This document shows, one piece after another, positions 1 to 9,109 of a DNA stretch of 64,000 nucleotides. The first letter of the stretch is position 1. Every line of letters starts with the position of its first letter. The notes beneath the pieces are model-generated. The model saw only the letters and a list, made by a program, of their open reading frames with translations. It ran no database searches and was not told the DNA's origin. The DNA lies in contig NZ_CP016756.1 in the NCBI RefSeq assembly GCF_001700965.1, positions 1,984,001-2,048,000 on the forward strand. The letters are read 5' to 3'. The stretch comes from Stenotrophomonas nitritireducens. GTDB taxonomy: Bacteria > Pseudomonadota > Gammaproteobacteria > Xanthomonadales > Xanthomonadaceae. Both the position numbers and the translations under genes were made by a program.

Positions 1-866
1 ACCTGGCCGTGCAGCAGGCGCTGCTGAGCGAGGAAACCGACATCTGCGTGCAGGACCGGCTCAACCACGCCAGCCTGCTCGATGCCAGCCGTCTGGCCGG
101 TTGCCGCCTGCGCCGCTACCCGCACCTGGACAGCGAAGGCGCCATGCGCCAGCTCAAGAACACCGCCGACGGCGCCGCCATGCTGGCCACCGACGGTGTC
201 TTCAGCATGGATGGCGACATCGCCCCGCTGCGCTCGCTGGCACTGGTGGCACGCATGCAGGAGGCGTTGTTCTATGTGGACGACGCGCACGGCATTGGCG
301 TGGTCGGCGAGCACGGCCGCGGCTGCGTGGCCGATGCCGGCCTGGGCGTGAACGAGGTTCCGCTGCAACTGCTGACGCTGAGCAAGGCGCTGGGCGGCCA
401 TGGCGCGGTGGTGGTGGGCGAAGAATCGCTGATCCAGCACCTGGCCGAAACCGCGCGCCCCTACATCTACACCACCGCCCTGCCCCCTGCACAGGCCGCC
501 GCCTCGCTAGCCGCGGTGAAGCTGGCGCGGCGCGACCATTGGCGCCGCGACAAGCTCACCGAGCTGATCGCCGGCTTCCGCGAAGGCGCGCGTCGCAACG
601 GGCTGGAGCTGATGGCCTCGGAAACCCCGATCCAGCCGCTGCTGTGCGGTGACGAAGCCACGGTGATGGCCTTGTCGGCAACGCTGGAGCAGTCCGGTTT
701 CCTGGTCAGCGCGATCCGTCCGCCAACCGTGCCCGAAGGCAAGGCGCGCCTGCGCGTGACCCTGTCGGCGCTGCATACGCTGGACCAGGTCAAGGCGCTG
801 GTGGATGCCATCGCCAAGGCCCGCGATGTCGTGCTGTACCAGAAGTCCCTGAACACTGTTGCCTGA
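1..866 (+). CDS. bioF: 8-amino-7-oxononanoate synthase (BioF), 5' truncated by window edge
   Basis: PLP-dependent alpha-oxoamine synthase that condenses pimeloyl-ACP with L-alanine, the first step of biotin ring assembly. The reading frame is open from position 3, so the true start lies before the window. Visible hallmarks are the [15 protein letters not shown] stretch that contacts the cofactor and the TLSKALGG motif holding the PLP lysine, followed by a normal C-terminal domain. bioH follows after 17 nt and bioC after that, so this is the 3' part of a biotin operon. About 285 residues are visible; the family is usually about 390-400 long. Confidence 0.95.
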   Translation, partial: LAVQQALLSEETDICVQDRLNHASLLDASRLAGCRLRRYPHLDSEGAMRQLKNTADGAAMLATDGVFSMDGDIAPLRSLALVARMQEALFYVDDAHGIGVVGEHGRGCVADAGLGVNEVPLQLLTLSKALGGHGAVVVGEESLIQHLAETARPYIYTTALPPAQAAASLAAVKLARRDHWRRDKLTELIAGFREGARRNGLELMASETPIQPLLCGDEATVMALSATLEQSGFLVSAIRPPTVPEGKARLRVTLSALHTLDQVKALVDAIAKARDVVLYQKSLNTVA

Positions 867-883
867 GAACCGGTTGTAACGCC

Positions 884-1651
884 ATGCATATCCACGTCAC
901 CGGCAGCGGACCGGCCCTGGTCCTGATCCACGGTTGGGCATTGCACGGCGGTATCTTCGCGCCGCTGGTCGAACGACTGGCGCCGCATTTCGAACTGCAT
1001 GTTGTCGACCTGCCCGGCCACGGCCACAGTCGCGACGACGCCACCCCGTTGCGCCTGCCCCATCTGGTCAACGCCATCGCCAGCGCCACCCCGGCAGCGG
1101 TGTGGTGCGGCTGGTCGCTGGGCGGGCTGGTTGCCCTGCATGGCGCCGCCACGCTGCCGCAGGTGCGCGGGCTGGCGATGCTGGCGGCCACGCCACGCTT
1201 CGTCCGCGATGCCGATTGGCCCGACGCGGTGGAGCCGCAGGTGTTCGAGCAGTTCGGACGCGATCTGGAGCAGGACTACCGCGGCACGCTGGAGCGCTTC
1301 CTCGCGCTGGACGTGATGGGCTCACAACACGCGCGCAGCGAATTGCGCGCCCTACGTGACGCGCTGGTCGAACGCGGTGAGCCGACGCCACGCGCCCTGC
1401 ACGAAGGCCTGGCCCTGCTGGAGCGCGCCGACCTGCGCGGCAGCCTGCCCAGCCTGCTCAAACCCGGCCTGTGGATAGGCGGCCAGCGCGACCGGCTGGT
1501 GCCGTCCAAGGCCATGCACCAGGCCGCGGCCTTGGCGCCGCCGGGCCTGCATGCCGCACACACCATCGACGGTGGCGGCCACGCCCCGTTCCTGGGCCAT
1601 GCCGACCACGTCGCCAGGCTGCTGCAACAGTTTGTTGCCGGCTGCGCGTGA
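884..1651 (+). CDS. bioH: Pimeloyl-ACP methyl ester carboxylesterase BioH
   Basis: Alpha/beta hydrolase of 255 residues, close to E. coli BioH length. It removes the methyl group from pimeloyl-ACP methyl ester, ending the BioC-started pimelate synthesis. The nucleophile elbow is GWSLGG. The acid is probably the Asp in GGQRDRLVP and the histidine lies in GGGHAPFLGH. It sits 17 nt after bioF and 92 nt before bioC, so the three genes are likely co-transcribed. Assignment rests on fold motifs plus biotin-operon context. Confidence 0.92.
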   Translation: MHIHVTGSGPALVLIHGWALHGGIFAPLVERLAPHFELHVVDLPGHGHSRDDATPLRLPHLVNAIASATPAAVWCGWSLGGLVALHGAATLPQVRGLAMLAATPRFVRDADWPDAVEPQVFEQFGRDLEQDYRGTLERFLALDVMGSQHARSELRALRDALVERGEPTPRALHEGLALLERADLRGSLPSLLKPGLWIGGQRDRLVPSKAMHQAAALAPPGLHAAHTIDGGGHAPFLGHADHVARLLQQFVAGCA

Positions 1652-1743
1652 GCGGTTACGCAGCCATTGCTGCAGCCTGGCCGATCATGCTTCAGGCAGG
1701 CTGAAAGCACCGCCGTTCCCAACCCGAATTCCGAATTACTGCC

Positions 1744-2631
1744 ATGTCTTCTCTGTTCGACCCAAAACACGTCCGCCGCGCCTTCTCGCGCGCCGCCAGC
1801 AGCTACCGTGCCGCCGCCGTGCTGCAGCAGGAAGTGGCCAAGCGCCTGCTGGAATCGCTGGACTACCTGGAAGACCGGCAACCGCAGGTGGTGCTGGACG
1901 TGGGCAGCGGCCCGGCCCACGCCACCGCAGCAATGAAGAAACGCTGGCCCAAGGCGCAGGTGATCGCGCTGGATCTGGCCCTGCCGATGCTGGCCGAAGC
2001 CAAGAAGCAGGCCGGCTGGTGGCGCCCATTCTCGCGCATCTGCGCCGACGCCCGCGCCCTGCCGCTGGCCGACAACAGTGTGGACGTGATCTACAGCAAC
2101 CTCTGCCTGCAGTGGGTGGAAGACCTGCCGGCGGTATTCGCCGGCTTCCGTCGCGTGCTCAAGCCCAACGGCCTGCTGGTCTGTTCCACCTTTGCACATG
2201 ACACGCTGGTGGAGCTACGGCAGGCGTTCGCGCAGGCCGATGACACCGCGCACGTAAGCCATTTCGTGCAGATCGCCCAGTTCGGCGATGCCCTGATGAT
2301 GGCCGGCTTCCGCGATCCGGTACTGGACCGCGACATGTTCACCCTCACCTATGACGACCTGCCCACGCTGATGCGTGAGCTCAAGGCGATTGGCGCCACC
2401 AATGCCATGCACAACCGTCGCCACACCCTGACCGGACGCAGCCGCTTCGCCGCCGCCCGCGACGCCTACGAGCCACTGCGCCGCGCCGACGGCAAACTGC
2501 CGAGCAGCTGGGAAGTGGTCTATGCACACGCCTGGGCACCCGCACCAGGCGCACCAATCCGTGAGCAGGGACACGACGTGGCGAGCGTGCCACTGTCGGC
2601 GATTCCGATCCGGCGGAAGACGACGGAGTAA
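1744..2631 (+). CDS. bioC: Malonyl-ACP O-methyltransferase BioC
   Basis: SAM-dependent class I methyltransferase of 295 residues that methylates the free carboxyl of malonyl-ACP so that it can enter fatty-acid synthesis as a disguised primer for pimelate. SAM motif I is LDVGSGPAHAT, followed by the ALDLALPML acidic strand and by DNSVDVIYSNLCLQW, typical of BioC. It is last in the bioF-bioH-bioC order and is followed directly by a large intergenic repeat block. Confidence 0.92.
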   Translation: MSSLFDPKHVRRAFSRAASSYRAAAVLQQEVAKRLLESLDYLEDRQPQVVLDVGSGPAHATAAMKKRWPKAQVIALDLALPMLAEAKKQAGWWRPFSRICADARALPLADNSVDVIYSNLCLQWVEDLPAVFAGFRRVLKPNGLLVCSTFAHDTLVELRQAFAQADDTAHVSHFVQIAQFGDALMMAGFRDPVLDRDMFTLTYDDLPTLMRELKAIGATNAMHNRRHTLTGRSRFAAARDAYEPLRRADGKLPSSWEVVYAHAWAPAPGAPIREQGHDVASVPLSAIPIRRKTTE

Positions 2632-2670
2632 GGATTCGGGGAAGTTGGCTTTGGCTTTGGCAGTTGATTT

Positions 2671-3232
2671 TCTCCTCTCCCCTTGTGGGAGAGGATGCCG
2701 AAGGCAGGAGAGGGGACGCGGCGAAGCCGCCAAGCTCCTGCCCCACCAGATTTCAAGCCAATCGATCGCCAAGCGCCATCAGCTTCGCGGCTGACGCCGC
2801 TCCTACAAAAAAGCCAGAAAGCCAGCCTGCTCGTCGCCACTGCAGGCTGCTGCTTGGCACCTGCTTTTGACTTTCTCCTCTCCCCTTGCGGGAGAGGATG
2901 CCGAAGGCAGGAGAGGGTGGCGGCGCAGCCGCCAAGCTCCTGCCCCACCAGATTTCAAGCCAATCGGTCGCCAAGCGCCATCAGCTTCGCGGCTGACGCC
3001 GCTCCCACAAAAAAGCCAGAAAGCCAGCCTGCTCGTCGCCACTGCAGGCTGCTGCTTGGCACCTGCTTTTGACCTTCTCCTCTCCCCTTGCTGGAGAGGA
3101 TGCAGAAGGCAGGAGAGGGTGGCGGCGCAGCCGCCAAGCTTCTGCACCACCAGATCTCAAGCCAATCGGTCGCCAAGCGCCATCAGCTTCGCGGCTTACG
3201 CCGCTCCTACAAGAGCAAACGAAAACGCAGCT
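2671..3232. repeat. About 203-bp tandem repeat, three units
   Basis: A CT-rich segment (TCTCCTCTCCCC...GGGAGAGGATGC) recurs at 2671, 2874 and 3076, spacing 203 and 202 bp. Each unit carries a short palindrome around the GGAGAGG core, a conserved linker, and ends in a REP-like inverted repeat (GCTTCGCGGC...GCCGCTCC) at 2781, 2982 and 3185. The third unit diverges at its end. Chance ORFs over this block come from the repeats and are not genes. Confidence 0.85.
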
Positions 3233-3234
3233 AC

Positions 3235-3317
3235 GTAGTGCCCAGCCATGCTTGGCAGGGGCTTTGCAGACAATCCATCGGAAAGCGCGCCAGCTTCGCG
3301 GCTTACGCCGCTCCCAC
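3235..3317. repeat. SMAG-like REP followed by a second REP-family element
   Basis: A GTAG-headed palindrome (GTAGTGCCCAGCC/ GGCAGGGGC) lies at 3235-3262. A copy of the other family (AGCTTCGCGGCTTACGCCG...) lies at 3292-3317. Both sit just downstream of the tandem block and before the 3' end of the minus-strand YdcF-like gene. Confidence 0.7.
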
Positions 3318-3333
3318 AACCCGACTACGCCGC

Positions 3334-3942
3334 TCAAGCACCTTTTACGAACAGGTCGCGGTGGAAGAAATACACTTCCTGCAGCAGAAATCGCCAGCTG
3401 GTATGAAAGCTGCGGAAGCGCGTACTCGGCGTGGACGATGCCAACGCATCAATCCCCAATTCCTTGGACAGGCGCAGCGCGCGGGCCATGTGCAGCGGAT
3501 CGCTCACCACGATGACCTTGTGCATGTCGTGCTTGCGCATCACCTGCTTGGCTTCCACCAGGTTCTGCCGGGTGGTACGTGACCGCGTTTCGATCAGGAT
3601 GTCCCTGCCCGGCACCTGCTGCTTGAGTGCATAACGGCGCGCCACCTGCGACTCGGAAAAACGCGCGCCCGCGCCACCGAAGCCACCGGTGAAAATCAGC
3701 TTCGGCGCATAGCCCTGATGGTAGAGATCCAGTCCGTGGCGGATGCGCTCTTCGAACACCGGCGAAGGCTTGGCGTCATAGGCCGCAGCACCGAGCACGA
3801 TGATGGCGTCGGCGGGCGCGGCCTGGTCGCGGTCGCCCACCCAGATGATCCACGCTGCCACGCCCAACAGCCACAACAACACCAATGCACACAAGCGCCA
3901 CACCCAGCCCAGCAAGCCCGTGCGTCCAGCAGCTGCCTTCAT
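3334..3942 (-). CDS. YdcF/SanA-like DUF218 membrane protein
   Basis: DUF218 family protein of about 202 residues with one N-terminal membrane segment (about residues 8-30), then the DUF218 Rossmann-like domain. Conserved features are the ADAIIVLGAAAY strand, FTGGFGG, the E-x-R-S-R-T-T-R-Q-N helix cap and VVSDPLHMARA. Relatives (YdcF, SanA, ElyC) are linked to envelope integrity, but the substrate is unknown. The ATG at 3942 overlaps the stop of the upstream dehydratase as ATGA, so I prefer it to the in-frame ATG at 3954; translation is probably coupled. Confidence 0.85.
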   Translation of the reverse strand: MKAAAGRTGLLGWVWRLCALVLLWLLGVAAWIIWVGDRDQAAPADAIIVLGAAAYDAKPSPVFEERIRHGLDLYHQGYAPKLIFTGGFGGAGARFSESQVARRYALKQQVPGRDILIETRSRTTRQNLVEAKQVMRKHDMHKVIVVSDPLHMARALRLSKELGIDALASSTPSTRFRSFHTSWRFLLQEVYFFHRDLFVKGA

Positions 3943-4901
3943 GCCTGCCCCCATGGCAAGGCATCCAGGTCGACGTTGCCGCCGGACAACACCAGGCCGA
4001 CAGTGCGCCCGGCAAAGCGTTGCGGCTGTGCCAGCACTGCCGCCAGGGTGATGGCCGACGACGGCTCCACGGTCTGCTTCATCACCTGCCAGATCAGGCG
4101 CATCGCCGCCACCGTATCGGCATCCTCCACGCTGATCACCTGCGCCGCATCGCGCAGCAGCCCGAAATTGGGCGCACCCAGTGCGCCGCGCAGGCCATCG
4201 CAGAGCGTGTCGGGAACAAAATCGATCAGGTGCTCACCTGCGGCCAGCGAACGTGCGGTATCGGCAGCACCGGCCGGTTCGGCCAGTACCAGCTCGCAGT
4301 GCGGCAACAACTGTTGCATGGCCAGCAGGCTGCCGGCGGCCAAACCGCCGCCGCCCACCGGCACCACCAGCACATCCAACGGTGCCGCCGCCTGGCGGAT
4401 CAGCTCCAGCGCGGCCGTGCCCTGGCCGGCGATTACCAGCGCATCGGTGTACGGATGCACCAGCGTGGCGCCGGTTTCCCGCTGCACGCGCAGGCATTCG
4501 GCCTCACGCGCGGCCTGCGTGGGTGCGCAACGCCACAGCGTGGCCTGGTTGCGTTCGATATTGGCCAGCTTCGCCGCCACCGCGCCTTCGGGCACAACCA
4601 CGTGGCAGGGAATACCGCGCGAATGCGCCGCCAGGGCCAGCGCGGCACCATGATTACCCGAGGAATGCGTCACCACGCCGTGGCGGGCATGTTCCACATC
4701 CAATGCCCATACCGCGTTGCAGGCGCCACGGAACTTGAATGCACCGCTGCGCTGCAGGTGCTCGGCCTTGAAATGCAGGCTGGCGCCGGACAGTGCATCC
4801 AGCGCGCGTGAGCGCAGCACCGGGGTGACGGTCGCATGGCTGGCAATCCGCGCTGCTGCTGCCAGTACCTCGGCAAATCCGGGCAAAGGGAGTTGATTCA
4901 T
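3939..4901 (-). CDS. PLP-dependent threonine/serine dehydratase family (fold type II)
   Basis: Protein of 320 residues of the tryptophan-synthase-beta fold. The Schiff-base lysine is in SGAFKFRG (about residue 56), SSGNHG binds the substrate carboxylate, VGGGGL is the phosphate-binding glycine loop, and the end carries SGGNVD. It has no C-terminal ACT domain, so it is the short catabolic/serine-racemase-like type rather than biosynthetic IlvA. Threonine dehydratase, serine racemase and hydroxyaspartate ammonia-lyase activities cannot be separated from the sequence. The downstream YdcF-like gene overlaps by 4 nt. Confidence 0.88.
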   Translation of the reverse strand: MNQLPLPGFAEVLAAAARIASHATVTPVLRSRALDALSGASLHFKAEHLQRSGAFKFRGACNAVWALDVEHARHGVVTHSSGNHGAALALAAHSRGIPCHVVVPEGAVAAKLANIERNQATLWRCAPTQAAREAECLRVQRETGATLVHPYTDALVIAGQGTAALELIRQAAAPLDVLVVPVGGGGLAAGSLLAMQQLLPHCELVLAEPAGAADTARSLAAGEHLIDFVPDTLCDGLRGALGAPNFGLLRDAAQVISVEDADTVAAMRLIWQVMKQTVEPSSAITLAAVLAQPQRFAGRTVGLVLSGGNVDLDALPWGQA

Positions 4902-5044
4902 GGTGAAAGGTTAGCCCAGGCCCCGGCCCTGCGACCATCTCATCTGCGCACACGTTGTATGTTCAGCCACGTAGATGCGAATTAAGGGCCGATTCAACGC
5001 CATGGCCCGAAGCTGGATGCCATTCCCACTGGGGGGGACAACTC

Positions 5045-5680
5045 ATGATCAAGCGCCTGATTATTTCCACCGGCCTGCTGCTGGGCCTGTCTGGCTGTGC
5101 CACCTATGACTATGTCGGCGGCGGCTCGGGCGGCTATTACCATGGCTCCCCTTCAGTGCAGTACAGCTACCCGTATGGCTACCCGAACAGTGGTTACGGG
5201 TATGGCGGCTATGGCTACGGCAGCGGTTATTACGGCTATGGCAGCTACGGTTACCCGGTCTACCGGCCCAACTACAACCGCCCGCGCCCGCCGTACCACG
5301 GCAACGGCAACGGCCAACGTCCGCCAGGCCATGGCCATGGCGGCAACCGGCCCCACCCCGGCGGCGATGGCGACCATAACCATGGTGGCAACCGCCCGCG
5401 CCCACCCGGCAACGGCAATGGCGGCAACGAAGGACGTCCGCCGCGGCCACCACCGGTGAATGGCGGCGGCAACAAGTCGCCCTGGCGCAACCTGGACAAC
5501 CTGCACCGGCCGCAACCGCGCGCCAACGCCCAGCCGATGCAGCGGGCCCAGCCCATGCAGCAGGCCATGCAACGCCCGCAGGCGGTAGCGGACCGTCCGG
5601 CTGTTCAGTCGCGGCCGGCACCGGCACGACAGCCGTCACAAACTCGGCGACCGACCGGCATCCGGATCCAGGAGCGATAA
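5045..5680 (+). CDS. Low-complexity Gly/Tyr/His/Pro-rich lipoprotein
   Basis: Protein of 211 residues. It starts MIKRLIIS with a lipobox LSGC, so Cys18 is the predicted lipidated residue. The start at 5045 is chosen because it gives the signal peptide and follows a G-rich ribosome site; an upstream in-frame start at 4955 only adds unrelated sequence. After the Cys come GYGYGGYGYGSG-type repeats, then Pro/Gly/His/Asn-rich segments (PGHGHGGN-like), then a Gln/Pro/Arg-rich tail. No known domain is recognised. It is probably outer-membrane anchored. Confidence 0.75.
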   Translation: MIKRLIISTGLLLGLSGCATYDYVGGGSGGYYHGSPSVQYSYPYGYPNSGYGYGGYGYGSGYYGYGSYGYPVYRPNYNRPRPPYHGNGNGQRPPGHGHGGNRPHPGGDGDHNHGGNRPRPPGNGNGGNEGRPPRPPPVNGGGNKSPWRNLDNLHRPQPRANAQPMQRAQPMQQAMQRPQAVADRPAVQSRPAPARQPSQTRRPTGIRIQER

Positions 5681-5840
5681 AAAGGTTGCATTTGGTGAAA
5701 ATGCAGGCATTCTTGAATCCACGGGTGACCGCTAGCGTCGCATAGTGACCTAAACCGGCCTTGCCCAGACAGTTCAATGTCGATGTCCGTCAGGAAATCT
5801 GGATCCCCCCTGTTCCGGCCCTGTCGGGCATCGGCGCCTA

Positions 5841-5880
5841 AAAAGACAAAGCCCCGGCCTAGGCCGGGGCTTTGTCTTTT
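5841..5880. terminator. Perfect 40-bp palindrome, bidirectional intrinsic terminator
   Basis: AAAAGACAAAGCCCCGGCCT is followed immediately by its exact reverse complement, which ends in TTTGTCTTTT. The GC core with A-tract before and T-tract after fits a terminator that works on both strands. Confidence 0.85.
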
Positions 5881-5918
5881 AACGCTTTCCCGCCAAGGCG
5901 GGCCTTGCTGGATTGCAA

Positions 5919-5944
5919 GGCCGGTAGTCCCCCGACTACCGGCC
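5919..5944. repeat. 11-bp inverted repeat with 4-nt loop
   Basis: GGCCGGTAGTC, loop CCCC, then GACTACCGGCC. It forms a strong hairpin 39 nt after the terminator palindrome and has no T-tract. It may be an RNA structure in the mnmG leader or a decayed repeat. Confidence 0.6.
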
Positions 5945-6172
5945 CCCTGCTTCCCCAACGTACGCTTCGGTCGGCCCCTGTTCCAATTCCGACCTTGTTG
6001 CGCCTATGTCGCATGCCACGTTGGGTGCAATGTATTAACTGCAGGTTGCGTGCCAACTTTAGGGTTCATGCGTACCTGATTGCCCTTGGCGGTAAAATCG
6101 CCATACACGCCGTCGAGCCGTGGGTTTACCCCGGCGACCAACTTCACACTTTCCCTTACCGATCTCACGCCC

Positions 6173-8062
6173 ATGAGCGACTCCTTCTACCGCTACGACG
6201 TCATCGTCATCGGCGGCGGCCATGCCGGTACCGAGGCGGCCTTGGCCGCAGCACGCGGCGGTGCCCGTACCCTGCTGCTGACCCACAACGTCGAAACCGT
6301 CGGCGCGATGAGCTGCAACCCCGCCATCGGCGGCATCGGCAAGGGCCACCTGGTCAAGGAGATCGACGCCCTCGGCGGGGCCATGGCCCACGCCGCCGAC
6401 CGCGCCGGTATCCAGTGGCGCACGCTCAACGCCTCCAAGGGCCCGGCCGTGCGCGCCACCCGCTGCCAGGCCGACCGCAACCTGTACCGCATGGCGATCC
6501 GCGGCATGGTCGAGGCGCAGCCCAACCTGACCGTGTTCCAGGCGGCGGTGGACGATCTGGTCATTGAAGGCGACGCCGTGCGTGGCGCCATCACCCAGAC
6601 CGGCCTGACCTTCCACGCAGCCGCCGTGGTGCTGACCGCCGGCACCTTCCTGGCCGGCAAGATCCACATCGGCGAAACCCAGTACACCGCCGGCCGCATG
6701 GGCGACCCGCCGGCCACCACCCTGGCCGCGCGCCTGCGCGAGCGCCCGTTCGTGATCGACCGGCTCAAGACCGGCACCCCGCCGCGCATCGACGGCCGCT
6801 CGCTGGACTACAGCGTGATGGACGAGCAGCCCGGCGATGATCCGTTGCCGGTGATGTCCTACCTGGGCGATGTCAGCGAACACCCGCAGCAGGTGAGCTG
6901 CTGGATCACCCATACCAGCGAGCGCACCCACGACATCATCCGTGGTGCCCTGCACCGCTCGCCGCTGTACAGCGGCCAGATCGAAGGCATCGGCCCGCGT
7001 TACTGCCCGTCCATCGAGGACAAGGTGGTGCGCTTTGCCGAGAAGAACAGCCACCAGATCTTCGTCGAGCCGGAAGGCCTGGATGTGGTGGAGATCTACC
7101 CCAACGGCATTTCCACCTCGCTGCCGTTCGACGTGCAGCTGGAACTGGTGCGCAGCATCCGTGGTTTCGAGCAGGCGCATATCACCCGCCCCGGTTATGC
7201 CATCGAATACGATTTCTTCGACCCGCGCGGTTTGAAGAACACGCTGGAGACCCGCCAGGTCAACGGCCTGTTCTTCGCCGGCCAGATCAACGGCACCACC
7301 GGTTATGAAGAAGCCGGCGCGCAAGGCCTGCTGGCCGGCATCAATGCCGCACTGTTCGTGCAGGGCAAGGACGGCTGGTGCCCGCGCCGCGACGAGGCGT
7401 ATATCGGCGTGCTGGTCGACGACCTGATTACCCACGGCACCACCGAGCCCTACCGCATGTTCACCAGCCGCGCCGAATACCGGCTGCAGCTGCGCGAAGA
7501 CAATGCCGACACCCGCCTGACGCCGACCGGTCGCGAACTTGGTCTGGTCGACGACCGTCGCTGGGCCGCGTTCGACACCAAGCAAGCTGCAGTCGCCAGC
7601 GAAAGCGCACGCCTGCGCGGCATCTGGGCAACCCCGGGCAATGCGCTTGGCCGCGAAGTGGCCGATGCCACCGGCGTGGCGGTCAGCCGCGAAACCAATG
7701 TGCTGGATCTGATCAAGCGCCCGGAACTGGACTACGCAAAGCTGATGCAGGTGCCCTCACTCGGCCCCGGCGTGGACGACGCACGCGTGGCCGAGCAGGT
7801 TGAAATCAGCGTCAAGTACGCCGGTTACCTGGACCGCCAGCGCGAAGAGATCGAGCGCCAGCAGCGCCATGAAAACACGGCGATTGTTGAAGGTTTCGAT
7901 TTCGCCTCGGTGCGTGGCTTGTCGGCCGAAGCCTTGCAGAAGCTGGAACGCGTGCGGCCGCAGACCATCGGCCAGGCGCAGCGCATTCCGGGCATGACCC
8001 CGGCAGCGATCTCGCTGCTGCTGGTGCATCTGGAGCGGGCGCGACGCGGCAAGGTGGCTTGA
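6173..8062 (+). CDS. mnmG: tRNA uridine-5-carboxymethylaminomethyl modification enzyme MnmG (GidA)
   Basis: FAD-dependent partner of MnmE that installs the cmnm5 group on the wobble uridine of several tRNAs. It has 629 residues from the ATG at 6173, the same length as E. coli MnmG. The Rossmann start is [14 protein letters not shown], followed by [25 protein letters not shown] and [11 protein letters not shown], with a helical C-terminal MnmE/tRNA-interaction domain. A longer frame from 6080 is rejected because family similarity begins at MSDSFYRYD. Confidence 0.97.
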   Translation: MSDSFYRYDVIVIGGGHAGTEAALAAARGGARTLLLTHNVETVGAMSCNPAIGGIGKGHLVKEIDALGGAMAHAADRAGIQWRTLNASKGPAVRATRCQADRNLYRMAIRGMVEAQPNLTVFQAAVDDLVIEGDAVRGAITQTGLTFHAAAVVLTAGTFLAGKIHIGETQYTAGRMGDPPATTLAARLRERPFVIDRLKTGTPPRIDGRSLDYSVMDEQPGDDPLPVMSYLGDVSEHPQQVSCWITHTSERTHDIIRGALHRSPLYSGQIEGIGPRYCPSIEDKVVRFAEKNSHQIFVEPEGLDVVEIYPNGISTSLPFDVQLELVRSIRGFEQAHITRPGYAIEYDFFDPRGLKNTLETRQVNGLFFAGQINGTTGYEEAGAQGLLAGINAALFVQGKDGWCPRRDEAYIGVLVDDLITHGTTEPYRMFTSRAEYRLQLREDNADTRLTPTGRELGLVDDRRWAAFDTKQAAVASESARLRGIWATPGNALGREVADATGVAVSRETNVLDLIKRPELDYAKLMQVPSLGPGVDDARVAEQVEISVKYAGYLDRQREEIERQQRHENTAIVEGFDFASVRGLSAEALQKLERVRPQTIGQAQRIPGMTPAAISLLLVHLERARRGKVA

Positions 8063-8116
8063 GTTTTTTAGGTAGGTTTTTGGTTTTTGGTTGTGGGGTG
8101 CTGAAGCTTAAAAGCT

Positions 8117-8228
8117 ACCCCTCCCCAACCCTCCCCTGCGCTTCGCGCAAGGGAGGGGGCTGTTCATGCGCCCTGTCAGTTCGCTGCAATGCCGCTCTTG
8201 CTCCCTCCCTTGCGCGAAGCGCAGGGGG
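8117..8228. repeat. C/T-rich palindromic intergenic repeat, inverted pair
   Basis: CCCCTCCCCAACCCTCCCC...CAAGGGAGGGGG at 8117-8159 has a partner of opposite sense beginning CTCCCTCCCTTGCGCG at 8201-8228. The same family recurs at about 15.7, 19.6, 35.3, 39.7, 42.6 and 48.4 kb. The rest of 8063-8491 shows no gene. Confidence 0.75.
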
Positions 8229-8491
8229 TGAAGAGGGCCGCTTGCACGCCACTGGCGTGCGGCCTGATGAACGACCGAAGGCTGTGCCTGAGGGCCGGAC
8301 GGGTTGGGGAGGCGTGCCTTTCGCGAACATCCCACCATCAGCCGCGCACCGCCGACGCCACATCAATGCAGCCGTATTGCAGATGATTCTCAGACAATCG
8401 CCATAGGCGCATGCGTACCTGCAGTCACGGCTGTCCATAGGCCCCGCGTTATCATGCGCAGCAACGCTTCTTGCCGAACTTGAGCCGCAGC

Positions 8492-9031
8492 ATGCCCGCA
8501 CTACGCCCCTTCCTCGACAAAACCCCCACCCTCGGTGAGCGCGTCTATATCGACGAGGCCTGCACCATCATCGGCGATGTGCAGATTGGCGACGATGCCT
8601 CGGTCTGGCCGGGCACGGTGATCCGCGGTGACGTGAATTACGTGCGCATCGGCGCGCGCACCAATGTGCAGGACGGCACCATCATCCACGTCAGCCATGA
8701 CAGCCCCTACAACAAGGGCGGCTATCCGACGCTGATCGGTGAAGGTGTCACCGTTGGCCATGGCTGCATCATCCACGCCTGCAGCATTGGTGATTACTGC
8801 CTGATCGGCATGGGCGCCTGCATCCTCGATGGCGCGGTGATCGAAGCCAATGCCTTCATTGCCGCCGGTGCGGTGGTGGGGCCGGGCAAGGTGGTGCGCA
8901 GTGGCGAGCTGTGGGCCGGCAACCCGGCCCGCTTGATGCGCCAGCTCAGCGACAAGGACATCGAAGGCCTGCGCTACTCGGCCGACCACTACGTGCAGGT
9001 AAAGGACCAGTACCGCGGCATGCAGGGCTGA
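8492..9031 (+). CDS. Gamma-carbonic-anhydrase-like hexapeptide-repeat protein (YrdA family)
   Basis: Protein of 179 residues made almost wholly of left-handed beta-helix hexapeptide repeats (IGDVQIGDDASVWPG onward). Conserved histidines that bind metal in gamma-class carbonic anhydrases are present in IIHVSHD and VGHGCIIHAC, together with the RGDVNYVRIG segment and the AGNPAR end typical of YrdA/PaaY proteins. Hydratase activity is not certain for this branch. The ATG at 8492 is preferred to the upstream TTG at 8471. Confidence 0.88.
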   Translation: MPALRPFLDKTPTLGERVYIDEACTIIGDVQIGDDASVWPGTVIRGDVNYVRIGARTNVQDGTIIHVSHDSPYNKGGYPTLIGEGVTVGHGCIIHACSIGDYCLIGMGACILDGAVIEANAFIAAGAVVGPGKVVRSGELWAGNPARLMRQLSDKDIEGLRYSADHYVQVKDQYRGMQG

Positions 9032-9109
9032 GCCGGCAGGCATTGTCGAAGCCCGGCCCGGCAGTGCAAACTGCCGGCCCTGGCGTGGGGACGCCTTCGA
9101 GGGTTTGAC

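Larger units (their letters stand above)
5681..6172. other. Intergenic region before mnmG (terminator palindrome and hairpin)
   Basis: No convincing gene is seen. The stretch holds a perfect 40-bp palindromic terminator (5841-5880), a second strong hairpin (5919-5944) and the mnmG leader. No promoter could be fixed with confidence. Confidence 0.6.

Noticed and set aside
2522..3337. Several overlapping frames in the repeat block after bioC
   Set aside because: They appear in multiple frames on both strands with the repeat period and encode repeated peptides; they are repeat shadows.
6059..7585. Long antisense open frame across mnmG (508 codons)
   Set aside because: High-GC shadow of a well-conserved gene; the product is low-complexity in Gly, Val and His with no family motif.
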